Assembly: GCA_012270585.1 (NCBI GenBank)
Contig: JAAXIB010000025.1
Coordinates: forward strand, 1 to 55,653
Direction: 5' to 3'
DNA from: Nitrospirales bacterium
GTDB taxonomy: Bacteria > Nitrospirota > Nitrospiria > Nitrospirales > UBA8639
Length of the DNA: 55,653 bases
This document shows, one piece after another, positions 8,594 to 17,566 of this stretch. The notes under the pieces are model-generated. The model had not been told where the DNA came from and made no database searches. It saw nothing but the letters and a program-made list of their open reading frames with translations. Position 1 is the first letter of the stretch. Every line of letters starts with the position of its first letter. Position numbers and translations under genes: made by a program.

Positions 8594-10639
8594 TCAGGAG
8601 ATGCCGAGTTTTTTCATTTTCGAAGACAAGGTCGTCCGCTTCATACCCAAACGAGCCGCGGCCCCGGCGGGACCGCCAATAACCCATTTGGTTTCTCGGA
8701 GGGCCCGGAGGATGTGTTCGCGTTCAGCGGTCTCTAAAGAAGCGATTGGTGGAAGGGATGTCTGACGTTTTTGTTTTGGTGCTTCCAAGGCGACAACGAG
8801 TTCTGACCCTTGGGAGAGAATCACTGCCCGTTCGATAAGATTTTCCAGTTCCCTGACATTACCCGGCCAGTGGTATTGGATAAGGTGGTTCATCGTTTTT
8901 TGAGAAATCGTTTCTATGGGTTTGTTCATCTGCGTCGCATACCGCTGCGTAAAATACCGAACGAGCACGGGAATATCTTCAGGCCGATCTCGGAGTGAAG
9001 GGACTGTGATAGGAAACACATTGAGACGGTAATACAAGTCGTTACGAAACTGGTTGGCCTCCACCATCTTTTCCAAATCACGGTTCGTGGCAGCGACCAA
9101 ACGAACATCAACTTGAATCGTCCGCGTACTTCCTAATCGTTCAAATTCTTTCTCCTGCAACACGCGTAACAATTTAGTCTGAAGCTCTAAAGAAATTTCA
9201 CCAATCTCGTCCAAAAAAATAGTCCCACCATGCGCCAATTCGAATCGCCCGACTTTTTGAGAAATCGCACCGGTGAACGCCCCCTTTTCATGACCAAAAA
9301 GTTCGCTTTCTAAGAGGCCGGTGGGAATTGCCGCACAGTTGAGTTTGACAAAGGGCCGTTCTTTTCGAGAACTCAAATGATGGAGTGCTCGAGCAATTAA
9401 TTCTTTCCCTGTTCCTGTTTCCCCCTGAATCAGCACCGTTGAATCGGTGGGGGCTACAATTTCCAGTTGTTTTAATACACGCTTCAACTCGGCACTTTCT
9501 CCAATGATGTCTTCAAAATTATGTTCTGTTCGAATTTCATCTCTCAGATAAACATTTTCCTGTTCGAGCTGCTCATTCAGTTCCTTTATTTTTTGGTAAG
9601 CTAGGGCATTGTCCAACCCAATGACCACTTGCGTCGCAACCTGAGTGAGCAGTTCGAGCTCCTCTTCTCCGAAAACCTGGTCTTGGGAACTCGCAATATT
9701 CAGTGTCCCCAGAACCTGGTTTCGGAGAACAAGGGGAGCGCACGCGCCAGACTTCATTCCCTCAGCCAACAATTGTCGTGCTGCCTCCGAGTGGTACTTT
9801 TTGAGGTCTGATTCATTCCAGGCTAAAGCCTTCCGGCTGTGAAAAACTTTTGCAACGAGTGTGTCATCTTTTCCAATGACCGTGCCAGCTTGGATGAACC
9901 CCTTCCCTTCCGGGAAGTCCAATGCAGGCCTCCGGAAAGTCTGAGTTTCCGAATCATACGCATACAGGCTTGTCGTTACGTTAGGGATAATCCTCCGTAA
10001 GGACGTACTGATGGAAGCGAAAAGCTCCTTTACATTGAGCGTTGAAACAACGGCATTGTTCACCTCCAACAGCAGGCGTGAATGATCCCGTTCTTTCGTG
10101 AGTTCCTGAACGTGAAGGACATTGTCCACGGCCACGGCTACTTGTTTCGCGACTTGATCCAAAAATTCAAAATAAGACTCCTTGTACGTCTCCTTTTCAC
10201 AACTGGCAAAAACAATGGCGCCAAGTTTACGGACGGCCGTAGTCAGTGGGAATATACACAAGGAATTTACTCCGTCATCGCGCATACGTGAAAAGACGTC
10301 AGGGTATCGGTTGTCCTGAGTAATATCGGATACGAGTAAGGGTTGTTGGGTCTGAAACACCGTTCCAGCAGGATGCTCATCCAGCCTGCTTTCCATACCC
10401 ACTATAATGTCGGCTGGAACATTGGCTTCAATAAGAAAAAGTTTTATAACGTTTCGTTGAGGATCGTGCAGGTCAAGGGCAACAAAATCGACTTTCACAA
10501 TTTGGGGCAGAAGCTTTGCCAAATGACGAAAAAGACTATGCAGATCTCGATTTTTAGAAATAGCCTCAGAAATTTCCAAGAGAGTTTTGTATATACGGTT
10601 CATATTCGGGTTGACTGAAAAAGTGCTGTTTTTGGCCAT
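8594..10639 (-). CDS. sigma54-dependent transcriptional activator with two GAF domains
   Basis: A 681-residue FhlA-like enhancer-binding protein. Two GAF-type sensor domains occupy about residues 25-170 and 200-350, a short coiled coil follows ([19 protein letters not shown]), then the AAA+ domain with Walker A GETGTGKE, the sigma54-contacting GAFTGA loop and Walker [13 protein letters not shown] Fis-type helix-turn-helix ([20 protein letters not shown]) ends the protein. It should hydrolyse ATP to remodel sigma54 polymerase in response to a small ligand bound by the GAFs; the ligand is not apparent. An alternative start at residue 13 cannot be excluded. The SnoaL-like gene directly downstream is the likeliest nearby target. 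Confidence 0.93.
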   Translation of the reverse strand: MAKNSTFSVNPNMNRIYKTLLEISEAISKNRDLHSLFRHLAKLLPQIVKVDFVALDLHDPQRNVIKLFLIEANVPADIIVGMESRLDEHPAGTVFQTQQPLLVSDITQDNRYPDVFSRMRDDGVNSLCIFPLTTAVRKLGAIVFASCEKETYKESYFEFLDQVAKQVAVAVDNVLHVQELTKERDHSRLLLEVNNAVVSTLNVKELFASISTSLRRIIPNVTTSLYAYDSETQTFRRPALDFPEGKGFIQAGTVIGKDDTLVAKVFHSRKALAWNESDLKKYHSEAARQLLAEGMKSGACAPLVLRNQVLGTLNIASSQDQVFGEEELELLTQVATQVVIGLDNALAYQKIKELNEQLEQENVYLRDEIRTEHNFEDIIGESAELKRVLKQLEIVAPTDSTVLIQGETGTGKELIARALHHLSSRKERPFVKLNCAAIPTGLLESELFGHEKGAFTGAISQKVGRFELAHGGTIFLDEIGEISLELQTKLLRVLQEKEFERLGSTRTIQVDVRLVAATNRDLEKMVEANQFRNDLYYRLNVFPITVPSLRDRPEDIPVLVRYFTQRYATQMNKPIETISQKTMNHLIQYHWPGNVRELENLIERAVILSQGSELVVALEAPKQKRQTSLPPIASLETAEREHILRALRETKWVIGGPAGAAARLGMKRTTLSSKMKKLGIS

Positions 10640-10780
10640 GAATTTACTGGACGAGGGTTAGGTATTTATTTGTATCTTAGGGATTGCTGAAAAGAGAGAA
10701 AATGCTTTTAGTCTTTCTGACCTTTTCTTTCAACGACCGGAAACTTGTCTTTGAGCGTAAATGAGATGTTACCGAGTCGC

Positions 10781-10920
10781 TCATGCTTCCGCCTGGAGCG
10801 CTTCAATTTCACGTGCAAGGACAGGGATTTTGGTGTGGACGATGTCCCATACCGTCTTACCATCCACATAGGCATACCCGTACACGATGATGTTCCGAAA
10901 AGACGTGGTAGCTGCGGCAC
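10781..10920 (-). pseudogene. C-terminal remnant of a HepT-like (DUF86) protein
   Basis: Bases 10900 down to 10781 read FRNIIVYGYAYVDGKTVWDI, then VHTKIPVLAREIEALQAEA and a stop. This matches the C-terminal part of HepT/DUF86 proteins, with the conserved RN-x6-Y region and VWDIV. A stop codon (TAG) lies in the same frame a short way upstream and the N-terminal half is not found in any frame. HepT proteins are normally the toxin of HepT-MntA pairs; no MntA partner is present. I regard it as a decayed copy. Confidence 0.55.
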
Positions 10921-11100
10921 AATTGCTCTAGCTCGGTCGTCCGTTCTGCAAGAGTTTGTATTCTCTGGGCTCTCCTCTCCTGCGAATCGTCATTTTATTA
11001 TAGGAAGATCATTATTCTCCGTCTACACCAAAACCTAATCAAAAATCCGGCCGAAGCGCCATCCATGAAGAAGAGAGCAAGCAGCGTGAATCCCCCACCA

Positions 11101-11170
11101 CATGCAGGCCTGCAACCTGCATACCAAGGGATGAAAATGGGACGCCTCGCACCAATCTGTCATCCTCGAC
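11101..11170. repeat. direct repeat copy A1
   Basis: A roughly 70-base block beginning CATGCAGGCCTGCAACCTGC and ending ACCAATCTGTCATCCTCGAC. It recurs at 11283-11350 with the same start, the central GATGAAAATGGG and the same end. It is part of a modular intergenic repeat family. Confidence 0.75.
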
Positions 11171-11480
11171 GCTTGTCCTCGACGTTGGTAATCGAGGAGC
11201 TAAATCGAGGATCCAGGGTCCTTGCTTTTTCTTCTCTTGACGAAAAGAACGACCCTGGATTCCTGTTTTCGCAGGAATCCTTCATGCAGGCTTGCGCCTG
11301 CACCCCAAGAGATGAAAATGGGGAAAGTGTACCAATCTGTCATCCTCGACAATAAAACTTGGATCCCTGCTTACTACTGCGGGGATGGATCCAGAGTTTT
11401 TGTTTCAGGCGGGTTCGCATGAATGGAGGGGCAGAAGAGAAAGACCCTGGATTCCCGATTACTAACGTCGGGAATGACAA
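11159..11480. repeat. dispersed palindromic module (TGTCATYCYCGAC ... ATCCAGGGTC)
   Basis: Several variants of one module occur here: TGTCATCCTCGAC with GGATCCAGGGTCC around 11159-11222, a second around 11338-11400, and an inverted copy at about 11440-11480 whose minus strand reads TGTCATTCCCGAC, GTTAGTAATCGG, GAATCCAGGGTC. The same module recurs near 52798-52840. Its inner arms (TCTCGA/TCGAGA type) form hairpins, like REP or MITE-derived elements. Confidence 0.6.
11283..11350. repeat. direct repeat copy A2
   Basis: Second copy of the block at 11101-11170, starting CATGCAGGCTTGCGCCTGCA and sharing the GATGAAAATGGG core and the ACCAATCTGTCATCCTCGAC end. The spacing between copies is about 180 bases. 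Confidence 0.75.
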
Positions 11481-11563
11481 ATTGCAGCTATTCTCATACC
11501 AATGACAGATTCGGGCATTTAGGTTTATTTTCGTGGCAATTACCCGTAGAAAGCACATGAGAT

Positions 11564-11638
11564 TGGAGCGGGTGAGGAGATTCGAACTCCCGACCAACGG
11601 CTTGGGAAGCCGATGCGCTACCACTGCGCTACACCCGC
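11564..11638 (-). tRNA. tRNA-Gly (CCC)
   Basis: The minus strand gives a 75-base cloverleaf including an encoded 3' CCA: acceptor GCGGGTG pairing with CACCCGC, D-stem GCGC/GCGC, anticodon loop TTCCCAA (anticodon CCC) and T-loop TTCGAAT. The outermost anticodon-stem pair is a T-T mismatch. The GCGGGTG acceptor and CCC anticodon identify it as glycine-accepting. Confidence 0.95.
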
Positions 11639-11751
11639 TCACAGTTGAAGAAGGAAATTCATTCTAGGCAGGGCGCAGAATGCAAGTCAAGGCTATGTAT
11701 AAGAGTGAGGAGGCTAAGGGAGTCCCTCTGCGGCGTCAGTCCGCCCCAGGG

Positions 11752-12975
11752 CTATATCCGGACCTGTACCAGGGCATATTTCCGTTTGCCGATTTTTATT
11801 TGGTACGACTCGTTCGACCGCAACGGCAGAATCGCATTGCTGTCCTGACGGCGTTCCTGGTTGATGACCACGGCACCTTGAGAAATCAAGCGACGCGCTT
11901 CCCCTTTGCTGGGCAACAACCCCGTTTGCATGAGGAGATCCACCAACCCGATCGAGGGGTTTTCCGGATCTGAAAAATCCGCCGTCGTCAACGTGATCGT
12001 GACGTCAGGTTGTTCGGGAAACTCCCGCTTGTGAAACTTCCGTTCAAAGTCCTCCTTGGTTCGTTGCCCGGCGTCTGCCCCGTGATACCGCGCCACCATG
12101 GCTTCCGCCAAGCCCAGTTTCGCCTCCCTGGGATGGCGCTGCTTGACCGCATCGAGATCAGCGGAGGTGAGCAACTCATAATAGCGAACCATCAGGTCAT
12201 CGCTGATCGACATGATCTTGCCGAACATATCCGAGGGTTCGTCTTCGAGAGCAATGGAGTTTCCGAAACTTTTACTCATCTTTCGTACACCGTCCGTCCC
12301 TTCCAGCAACGGCATCGTGATGACCACTTGGGGGACTTGGCCCCAATTGCGCTGAAGGTCTCGCCCGACAAGCAAATTAAACGTCTGGTCCGTGCCTCCC
12401 AATTCAACGTCGGCTTCGAGTGCCACCGAATCATAGCCCTGCACCAGCGGATATAAAAATTCATGGACCCCGATGGGCTTCTGCTCCCGGTAACGTTTGG
12501 AAAAGTCGTCCCGTTCCAACATACGTGCCAGGTTATAATGCGAACACAATTCAATGATTTCCTGGGCACGCATGTCCTGCATCCAGCGGCTGTTGAACTC
12601 GACGCGCGTTTTCTCAGGGTCCAACGTTTTGAAAATTTGTCGCTCATAAGTTCTGGCATTGGCCAAAACCTGATCCTTGCTCAGAACCTTCCTCGTTTCG
12701 GAGACACCGGTCGGGTCACCGATCATGCCGGTAAAATCTCCGATCAAAAAAACGACCTCGTGCCCAAGCTCCTGAAAATGACGCAGCTTCTGGATCAGAA
12801 CGATATGGCCAAGATGAAGGTCTGGCGCGGTGGGATCGAACCCCGCCTTCACCCGCAAGGGTCTCCCCTCCTTCAGCGAAGCCTTGACCCGATCCTCAAG
12901 CTCGCGCTGTTGTATAACTGCAACAACGCCGCGCGTGATAAGATCAAGCTGCCGTCTCAATTCTCGATCTGGCAT
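11752..12975 (-). CDS. tyrS: tyrosyl-tRNA synthetase
   Basis: A 407-residue class I synthetase charging tRNA-Tyr. The HIGH-type motif appears as [10 protein letters not shown] after [10 protein letters not shown], the KMSKS motif as [12 protein letters not shown], and the C-terminus carries an S4-like RNA-binding domain ([20 protein letters not shown]). [12 protein letters not shown] and the short S4 tail are typical of the TyrRS subgroup found in many Gram-negatives. I start at the ATG at 12975 rather than an upstream TTG. It is followed upstream (28 bases) by the ComEA-like gene on the same strand. Confidence 0.95.
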   Translation of the reverse strand: MPDRELRRQLDLITRGVVAVIQQRELEDRVKASLKEGRPLRVKAGFDPTAPDLHLGHIVLIQKLRHFQELGHEVVFLIGDFTGMIGDPTGVSETRKVLSKDQVLANARTYERQIFKTLDPEKTRVEFNSRWMQDMRAQEIIELCSHYNLARMLERDDFSKRYREQKPIGVHEFLYPLVQGYDSVALEADVELGGTDQTFNLLVGRDLQRNWGQVPQVVITMPLLEGTDGVRKMSKSFGNSIALEDEPSDMFGKIMSISDDLMVRYYELLTSADLDAVKQRHPREAKLGLAEAMVARYHGADAGQRTKEDFERKFHKREFPEQPDVTITLTTADFSDPENPSIGLVDLLMQTGLLPSKGEARRLISQGAVVINQERRQDSNAILPLRSNESYQIKIGKRKYALVQVRI

Positions 12976-13002
12976 CGGATTCCGGTACCCTGAAACAAAC
13001 AA

Positions 13003-13437
13003 TTATTCGCCGGGCGAGGGATTTTTCGAATCAATGCGAAGGTACGGCTCAAGCCGCGCAAACCGTTTCACGCCAATACCCTTCACGTTTTGAATATCAT
13101 GAACGGAGGCAAAATTTCCATTTTTCTCCCGATAACGAAGGACGCGCTCAGCCAGGACCGGCCCGACCCCCGGCAAACGCTCTAGCTCCTCTGCCGAACC
13201 GCGATTAATATCGACGCGACCAACGTTCACGACCGTAACGAGGCGCGGCTCCGGGAGTCGCCCCAACGACGTTTCAACGCCGGCTTGCCGCACGGGCAAT
13301 GCTTCGGATTGAGTGGGCTGGGACGGACTCTGCAACAAGCCCACAAGAGACAGAAATCCCATGATCCCTGCAAGGAGCATGAGTTTGATTCCGAATGAGC
13401 ACGCCGTTGGGTAATGTTTGATTGACCATCCTCTCAT
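13003..13437 (-). CDS. ComEA-like helix-hairpin-helix DNA-binding protein
   Basis: A 144-residue protein with an N-terminal membrane anchor (about residues 17-36) and a C-terminal pair of helix-hairpin-helix motifs: VDINRGSAEELERLPGVGPV and FASVHDIQNVKGIGVKRFARL. This is the layout of ComEA, the DNA receptor of natural transformation, though many bacteria use such small proteins outside competence. The start overlaps the lpd stop by one base, suggesting translational coupling. No other competence gene is in the window, so uptake function is not established. Confidence 0.85.
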   Translation of the reverse strand: MRGWSIKHYPTACSFGIKLMLLAGIMGFLSLVGLLQSPSQPTQSEALPVRQAGVETSLGRLPEPRLVTVVNVGRVDINRGSAEELERLPGVGPVLAERVLRYREKNGNFASVHDIQNVKGIGVKRFARLEPYLRIDSKNPSPGE

Positions 13438-14840
13438 CAGGAGCGTTTCCTGGCCAGGTGAATAGCCATGCCCTCCACGTCCTCGAAGGCTTCCATCAAG
13501 GCCTCGGCGTGCGTGGGATGCGCATGGATCATGCCGGCAACGTCCTGGACCTTGGCATTCAACTGCATGGCCAGCGCCGCTTCATGAACCAGATCCGCTG
13601 CATGCATTCCGACCAAATGAGCCCCCAGCACGCGATCCGTTTGAGGATCGGCCAGGATCTTCACCAACCCGACCGTGTCCCCGACTGCATGGGCCTTGCC
13701 TAATGCACGATACCGATAGTGCCCTATTTTGGGGACGACTCCCTGTTCACGAATTTGTTGTTCGGTCAATCCGACCCGCCCAATCTCCGGCAGCGTAAAG
13801 ATACCTGCGGGCACCACGTCATAATTCATGGTTTTAGCATTCCCCACAATGTTGTCTACGGCGACTTTGCCTTGTGCCGACGCGACGTGCGCCAACATCG
13901 TCTTCCCCACCACATCACCGATGGCATACACACCCGGCACGTTCGTTTCCAGACGGTCGTCGACTTCAATCTCTCCCTTGTTCCCGAGTCTCACACCGAC
14001 TTCTTCCAACCCGATTCCTTTTGTATTACAGCGCCGCCCCACCGAGACCAAAATCGCATCGCAAACCAGCCGCTCCCCGTCGGCCAACTCCGAAGTGATT
14101 CCGACGTCCGTCTTATCAACGGACTTCACCGAATTTTCGACGATGATTCGCACTTTCCGCTTCCTTAACTCACGTTCGATAAAAGCTGAGATCTCTTCAT
14201 CTTCCAACGGCAATAAACGGGGCATCATTTCCACAACCGTTACTTGGGACCCCAACCCAGCATACAAAGAAGCAAACTCACAACCTTCGACCCCCCCCCC
14301 GATGATGAGCAATCGCACGGGTATTCGTGGAATCTCCAAAGCTTCCTGACTCGTCATGATGTCGTACCCATCTACGGGAAACATCGGAAGTGCCGGCGAC
14401 GCTGAACCCGTAGCGATGACAATCCCATCCGCCTGGATGGACGTTTCGGCGCCGTCGGCAAGAGACACCCGCACCGTCCGGTCATTCACCAGTCGTCCCG
14501 TTCCTTGAACGTGCGACACGCCCCAATGTTTCAAGAGCGTGGCAATGCCGTTGACCAGCCCCCCCACGACCTGGTTCTTTCTCGCCACCATTTGCGCCGG
14601 GGCATACGCGGGAGGATGGGAGAGTTGCAGACCCAGATCGTGAGCCTTCTTCAGCTTTTCACCCAATTCGACGACCGACAGCAGCGTCTTGCTGGGAATG
14701 CACCCCCAATTCAGGCAGACTCCGCCCAGCGCCTGGTTTTCAATCACCGTCACCTTGACACCGAGTTGGGCCGCACGAATAGCAGCCACGTATCCACCGG
14801 GACCTGCACCGAGAATGGCAATATGTCGGGGGGGAGGCAT
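13437..14840 (-). CDS. lpdA: dihydrolipoyl dehydrogenase
   Basis: A 467-residue flavoprotein disulfide reductase. FAD binds at HIAILGAGPGGYVAAIRAAQ; the redox-active disulfide is in GGVCLNWGCIPSKTLL; NAD binds at LLIIGGGVEGCEFASLYAG; and the C-terminal HAHPTHAEALMEA supplies the catalytic His-Glu pair. It re-oxidises dihydrolipoyl groups on carrier proteins. Its ATG overlaps the gcvH stop by one base, so GcvH is its likely partner. No glycine decarboxylase (gcvP) or aminomethyltransferase (gcvT) gene is in the window. Confidence 0.95.
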   Translation of the reverse strand: MPPPRHIAILGAGPGGYVAAIRAAQLGVKVTVIENQALGGVCLNWGCIPSKTLLSVVELGEKLKKAHDLGLQLSHPPAYAPAQMVARKNQVVGGLVNGIATLLKHWGVSHVQGTGRLVNDRTVRVSLADGAETSIQADGIVIATGSASPALPMFPVDGYDIMTSQEALEIPRIPVRLLIIGGGVEGCEFASLYAGLGSQVTVVEMMPRLLPLEDEEISAFIERELRKRKVRIIVENSVKSVDKTDVGITSELADGERLVCDAILVSVGRRCNTKGIGLEEVGVRLGNKGEIEVDDRLETNVPGVYAIGDVVGKTMLAHVASAQGKVAVDNIVGNAKTMNYDVVPAGIFTLPEIGRVGLTEQQIREQGVVPKIGHYRYRALGKAHAVGDTVGLVKILADPQTDRVLGAHLVGMHAADLVHEAALAMQLNAKVQDVAGMIHAHPTHAEALMEAFEDVEGMAIHLARKRS

Positions 14841-15232
14841 TAACTCTGCGAGGAAAGAAATTCCTCGTACTGCGAGGCCGTCATCAAGGCGTCAAGGTCG
14901 GCAGGATTGGCCAACTCGACAACTGCGATCCATCCTTTCCCATAGGGGTCCTGGTTCAGGTATTCAGGATGATCCTGCAATTCGGCGTTCACTTGTATGA
15001 TTTTTCCACTCACCGGCGAGTACAGGCTGGACGTGGCTTTCGTGGATTCCACTTCGCCGAATTCCTTGTTCACGGTCAAGTCGGTATCGACTTTCGGCAA
15101 ATCCACAAATACGACGTCGCCCAACGCGTCTTGTGCAAAGTCGCTGATCCCCAGCGTGACCCGTTGCCCGTCGAGCCTCACCCACTCGTGTTCTCTGTGA
15201 TACCGTAAATCCTCAGGAATCATTCCCGACAT
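14840..15232 (-). CDS. gcvH: glycine cleavage system H protein
   Basis: A 130-residue lipoyl carrier. The start at 15232 is preceded by GGGAGCGGAAA. It has the family opening YHREHEWVRL, the lipoylation site in GEVESTKATSSLYSP (the Lys is lipoylated) and the C-terminal NQDPYGKGWIAVVE. It shuttles the aminomethyl group in glycine cleavage, and can also be a lipoate donor for other enzymes. Coupled by a one-base overlap with lpdA. Confidence 0.95.
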   Translation of the reverse strand: MSGMIPEDLRYHREHEWVRLDGQRVTLGISDFAQDALGDVVFVDLPKVDTDLTVNKEFGEVESTKATSSLYSPVSGKIIQVNAELQDHPEYLNQDPYGKGWIAVVELANPADLDALMTASQYEEFLSSQS

Positions 15233-15290
15233 TTTCCGCTCCCGCAAGCCGTATTGGCAAAACTTTTCTTAAATGAGGGGCGGCCGTTTG

Positions 15291-16709
15291 TCAAGGAATC
15301 CCACGGTGATCATAGATACCGCCGACTCCTTTGGGAAGGATAGCCGACTGTGTTCGTGCCTGAACGGCCTGGCCGGGCAGGATGGCCCAGATTTTTTCAG
15401 GCTTCCCGAGGTACTGAACCAGTTTCACCACAGGGATCACTTCATCGTGGCTTTCCAAAAATACCGTGGACGAACCTTGAGAAGCCGGACGGACGACCGT
15501 AGATTCCGGTTCTTCAATCGTGATCAGAAACCTGTCAAACGGCCCACGCGCCACGTCGACCCAATCTTCAGCAAAATGAATCAACCCTTGTACGGGGTCG
15601 GTCACGCTTGGAGATTGCAATGTCACGCCGAACTCAAGATGAGGGAGACGAACGCGCAACGTCTGAACCAGGCGTTGAACGATTCGGAGCCGTTCCCGGG
15701 CCTTCCACCCGGCCCATTTCCAGAACACGGCAGGAAGCTGGACGCCGGGATGGGCATCAGTCGCGGCCACGGCTCGATCGTCGTTAAACATGCGGACCGG
15801 ATCGAAGTCCACACCGAATTCTCTGGTAAATAATTGCACGGCCAAGGGACTGAACCCTTCATACATGCCCACGGGAACCTCATTGCGAAACACCAGTCCC
15901 CTCAGTGGAAGGTCATGGATTTGCGCGAGCCAATCCACAAGGAATACCTGGTATCCCCAAAAATGCAGCGAATAATAAGATGAGTGCCGCACCGTTTCCG
16001 ATTGTGGGTCATAAATCCAATCTTTCCAATTTTCCAATTTTGATTCCCGAGCGAAATAGCCCAGACACCTCAGGGTCACCCCAAGATAGACCGCTGCTCC
16101 TCGAGCGTGCATATGCTGAACGGCGGAACGCATCGCATCAAAAGAGAGCCGGTATCGGTTGTCCTGTGGATTCCCGTCAACGCTGCATGGGAGATCTACA
16201 AGAATCATGGACCCTTCGGTTTCCCTGTTTGCCGGGAGCAAGAGAGCCACGTCGCCAGGCGTTTGGATGGACCCGAGAGAGACCAGGATTCCCTTTAGAG
16301 AGCCGATGGCCATCGACTCACCCAGCCGTTCTTCAAGTTGCGTCACACGAGATCGGGCGTCAGTCTGAAACAGATTCCAGGTCCGCGTATTGGCTAAAAA
16401 ACGAAAGTGTTCAAGGGCCGAAGACAGGTTTCCTGTCTTCTGATACGCCCGGGCCAACCACCATCGTGCTTCCGGCGATCGGGACGATTGAGGATGAGTA
16501 CGCAAGAACCGTTTCAGTAACAGCACTGCTGTCGAATAATCGGCTCGAACAAATGCACGTTCAGCCTGATCCAAGGAGCGTTTCTCGGTTTGGTCGCGCA
16601 ATGCTCCGACTCCCAAGTCAGGCCCGGAAGACCGGAAACACCCGCTCAACAAAAGGAGGGCGAACAGCGTGATGCCAATGAATCGCAAATACGGAAAAGA
16701 GACCGACAT
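15291..16709 (-). CDS. lipoprotein with TPR-like N-terminus and PgaB/GH153-like C-terminal domain
   Basis: The start at 16709 gives a lipoprotein signal (ITLFALLLLSGC, Cys near residue 22) and a 472-residue product. Residues about 45-130 are tandem helical repeats in BamD/TPR style (RSPEARWWLARAYQKTGNLS). The rest resembles the glycoside-hydrolase-like domain of PgaB-type proteins: MHARGAAVYLGVTLRCLGYF, LPLRGLVFRNEVPVGMYEGF followed by FTREFGVDFDP, and a final VQYLGKPEKIWAILPG. Where PgaB has acidic residues after the FDGI-type strand, this reads FRNEV, so catalysis is uncertain. It may act on or bind an envelope glycan. The TPR/hydrolase pairing is inferred by eye. Confidence 0.6.
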   Translation of the reverse strand: MSVSFPYLRFIGITLFALLLLSGCFRSSGPDLGVGALRDQTEKRSLDQAERAFVRADYSTAVLLLKRFLRTHPQSSRSPEARWWLARAYQKTGNLSSALEHFRFLANTRTWNLFQTDARSRVTQLEERLGESMAIGSLKGILVSLGSIQTPGDVALLLPANRETEGSMILVDLPCSVDGNPQDNRYRLSFDAMRSAVQHMHARGAAVYLGVTLRCLGYFARESKLENWKDWIYDPQSETVRHSSYYSLHFWGYQVFLVDWLAQIHDLPLRGLVFRNEVPVGMYEGFSPLAVQLFTREFGVDFDPVRMFNDDRAVAATDAHPGVQLPAVFWKWAGWKARERLRIVQRLVQTLRVRLPHLEFGVTLQSPSVTDPVQGLIHFAEDWVDVARGPFDRFLITIEEPESTVVRPASQGSSTVFLESHDEVIPVVKLVQYLGKPEKIWAILPGQAVQARTQSAILPKGVGGIYDHRGIP

Positions 16710-16785
16710 ATGGAGAAAAGTGATGACGGAATACCAGTCGGGAACAACGATCCTTGTTCCCGATTTTCCAAACGGCACGACAGGA

Positions 16786-17211
16786 TCAGCGACCGGCGTG
16801 GAAATCCATGCCAGGGAAAAAATATCCTATTTCAAACTTGGCTGTTTCAGAAGAATCGGATCCATGAACTGCATTGGCCTCAATCGAAGCCCCATGTACC
16901 GCTCGAATCGTTCCAGCCTCTGCTTTTTGTGGATCAGTCGCTCCCATAAGATCCCGGTTTACCTGAATCGCGTTTTCTCCTTCGAGGATAAGGACGACTG
17001 AGGGACCCGAGGACATGAACGTGGTCAGATCGTGAAAGAACGGACGTTCGCGGTGTACGGCATAAAATCCTTCGGCAATCGATTTGGACAAATGCATCAT
17101 TTTCATGGCAATCGGGTCAAGCCCGGCGGCTTCATATCGCTGAATCACGTCGCCAATAACGCATTTTTTGACGGCATCGGGTTTAATGATCGCTAACGTT
17201 CGTTCCACCAT
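16786..17211 (-). CDS. ndk: nucleoside diphosphate kinase
   Basis: A 141-residue enzyme transferring the gamma phosphate between nucleotides. It starts [14 protein letters not shown] and carries the active-site histidine in [20 protein letters not shown], with [15 protein letters not shown] just before. Length is typical. The ATG at 17211 is close behind AAGGAAGG; a GTG one codon later is an alternative start. It precedes the lipoprotein gene on the same strand with a 76-base gap. Confidence 0.97.
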   Translation of the reverse strand: MVERTLAIIKPDAVKKCVIGDVIQRYEAAGLDPIAMKMMHLSKSIAEGFYAVHRERPFFHDLTTFMSSGPSVVLILEGENAIQVNRDLMGATDPQKAEAGTIRAVHGASIEANAVHGSDSSETAKFEIGYFFPGMDFHAGR

Positions 17212-17566
17212 CCTTCCTTATCCTTTCTTTATCAAATCAATCGGAATCTTCCGACAAACACTCATTCTCATCCAAAACCGGCCTTTCCTCAAAACAGGCG
17301 GCATCATGGAATTGCGTTTTTTTCCGGTGCTTGCACACAAGTCTCCGGCTAGAGTAGCACGTTCCAGGAGAACAACACCAACGCGCAGGAAACAACGCTC
17401 GTTGTTCCCTATGCTTCAGATGAATACCAAAAACAACGCCGAGCACGTCCGGGTTGCATTATCCAATATCCCAACCGCTCTCGTCACGAAAACATGCTTG
17501 CGATCGATAGCGGATCCGTGCAAAGATAAAAGTCAAATACCCTTTCAGAGCAAATCTCGTTGAGCG
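17212..17566. other. divergent intergenic region without a recognisable gene
   Basis: This 355-base spacer separates ndk (minus) from the lytic transglycosylase (plus). It must contain both promoters, but I could not pick convincing -35/-10 pairs. A hairpin with arms GGAAACAACG and CGTTGTTCC lies at 17388-17408. Short open frames here look random. Confidence 0.4.

Larger units (their letters stand above)
10640..11563. other. long non-coding stretch: gene remnant plus dispersed repeats
   Basis: About 920 bases without an intact gene. The first part holds a HepT/DUF86 C-terminal remnant (10781-10920, minus). From about 11100 to 11480 it is built of repeated modules containing TGTCATCCTCGAC and ATCCAGGGTC, partly as hairpins, related to those near 52.8 and 55.6 kb. 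The tRNA-Gly gene follows. Confidence 0.6.
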
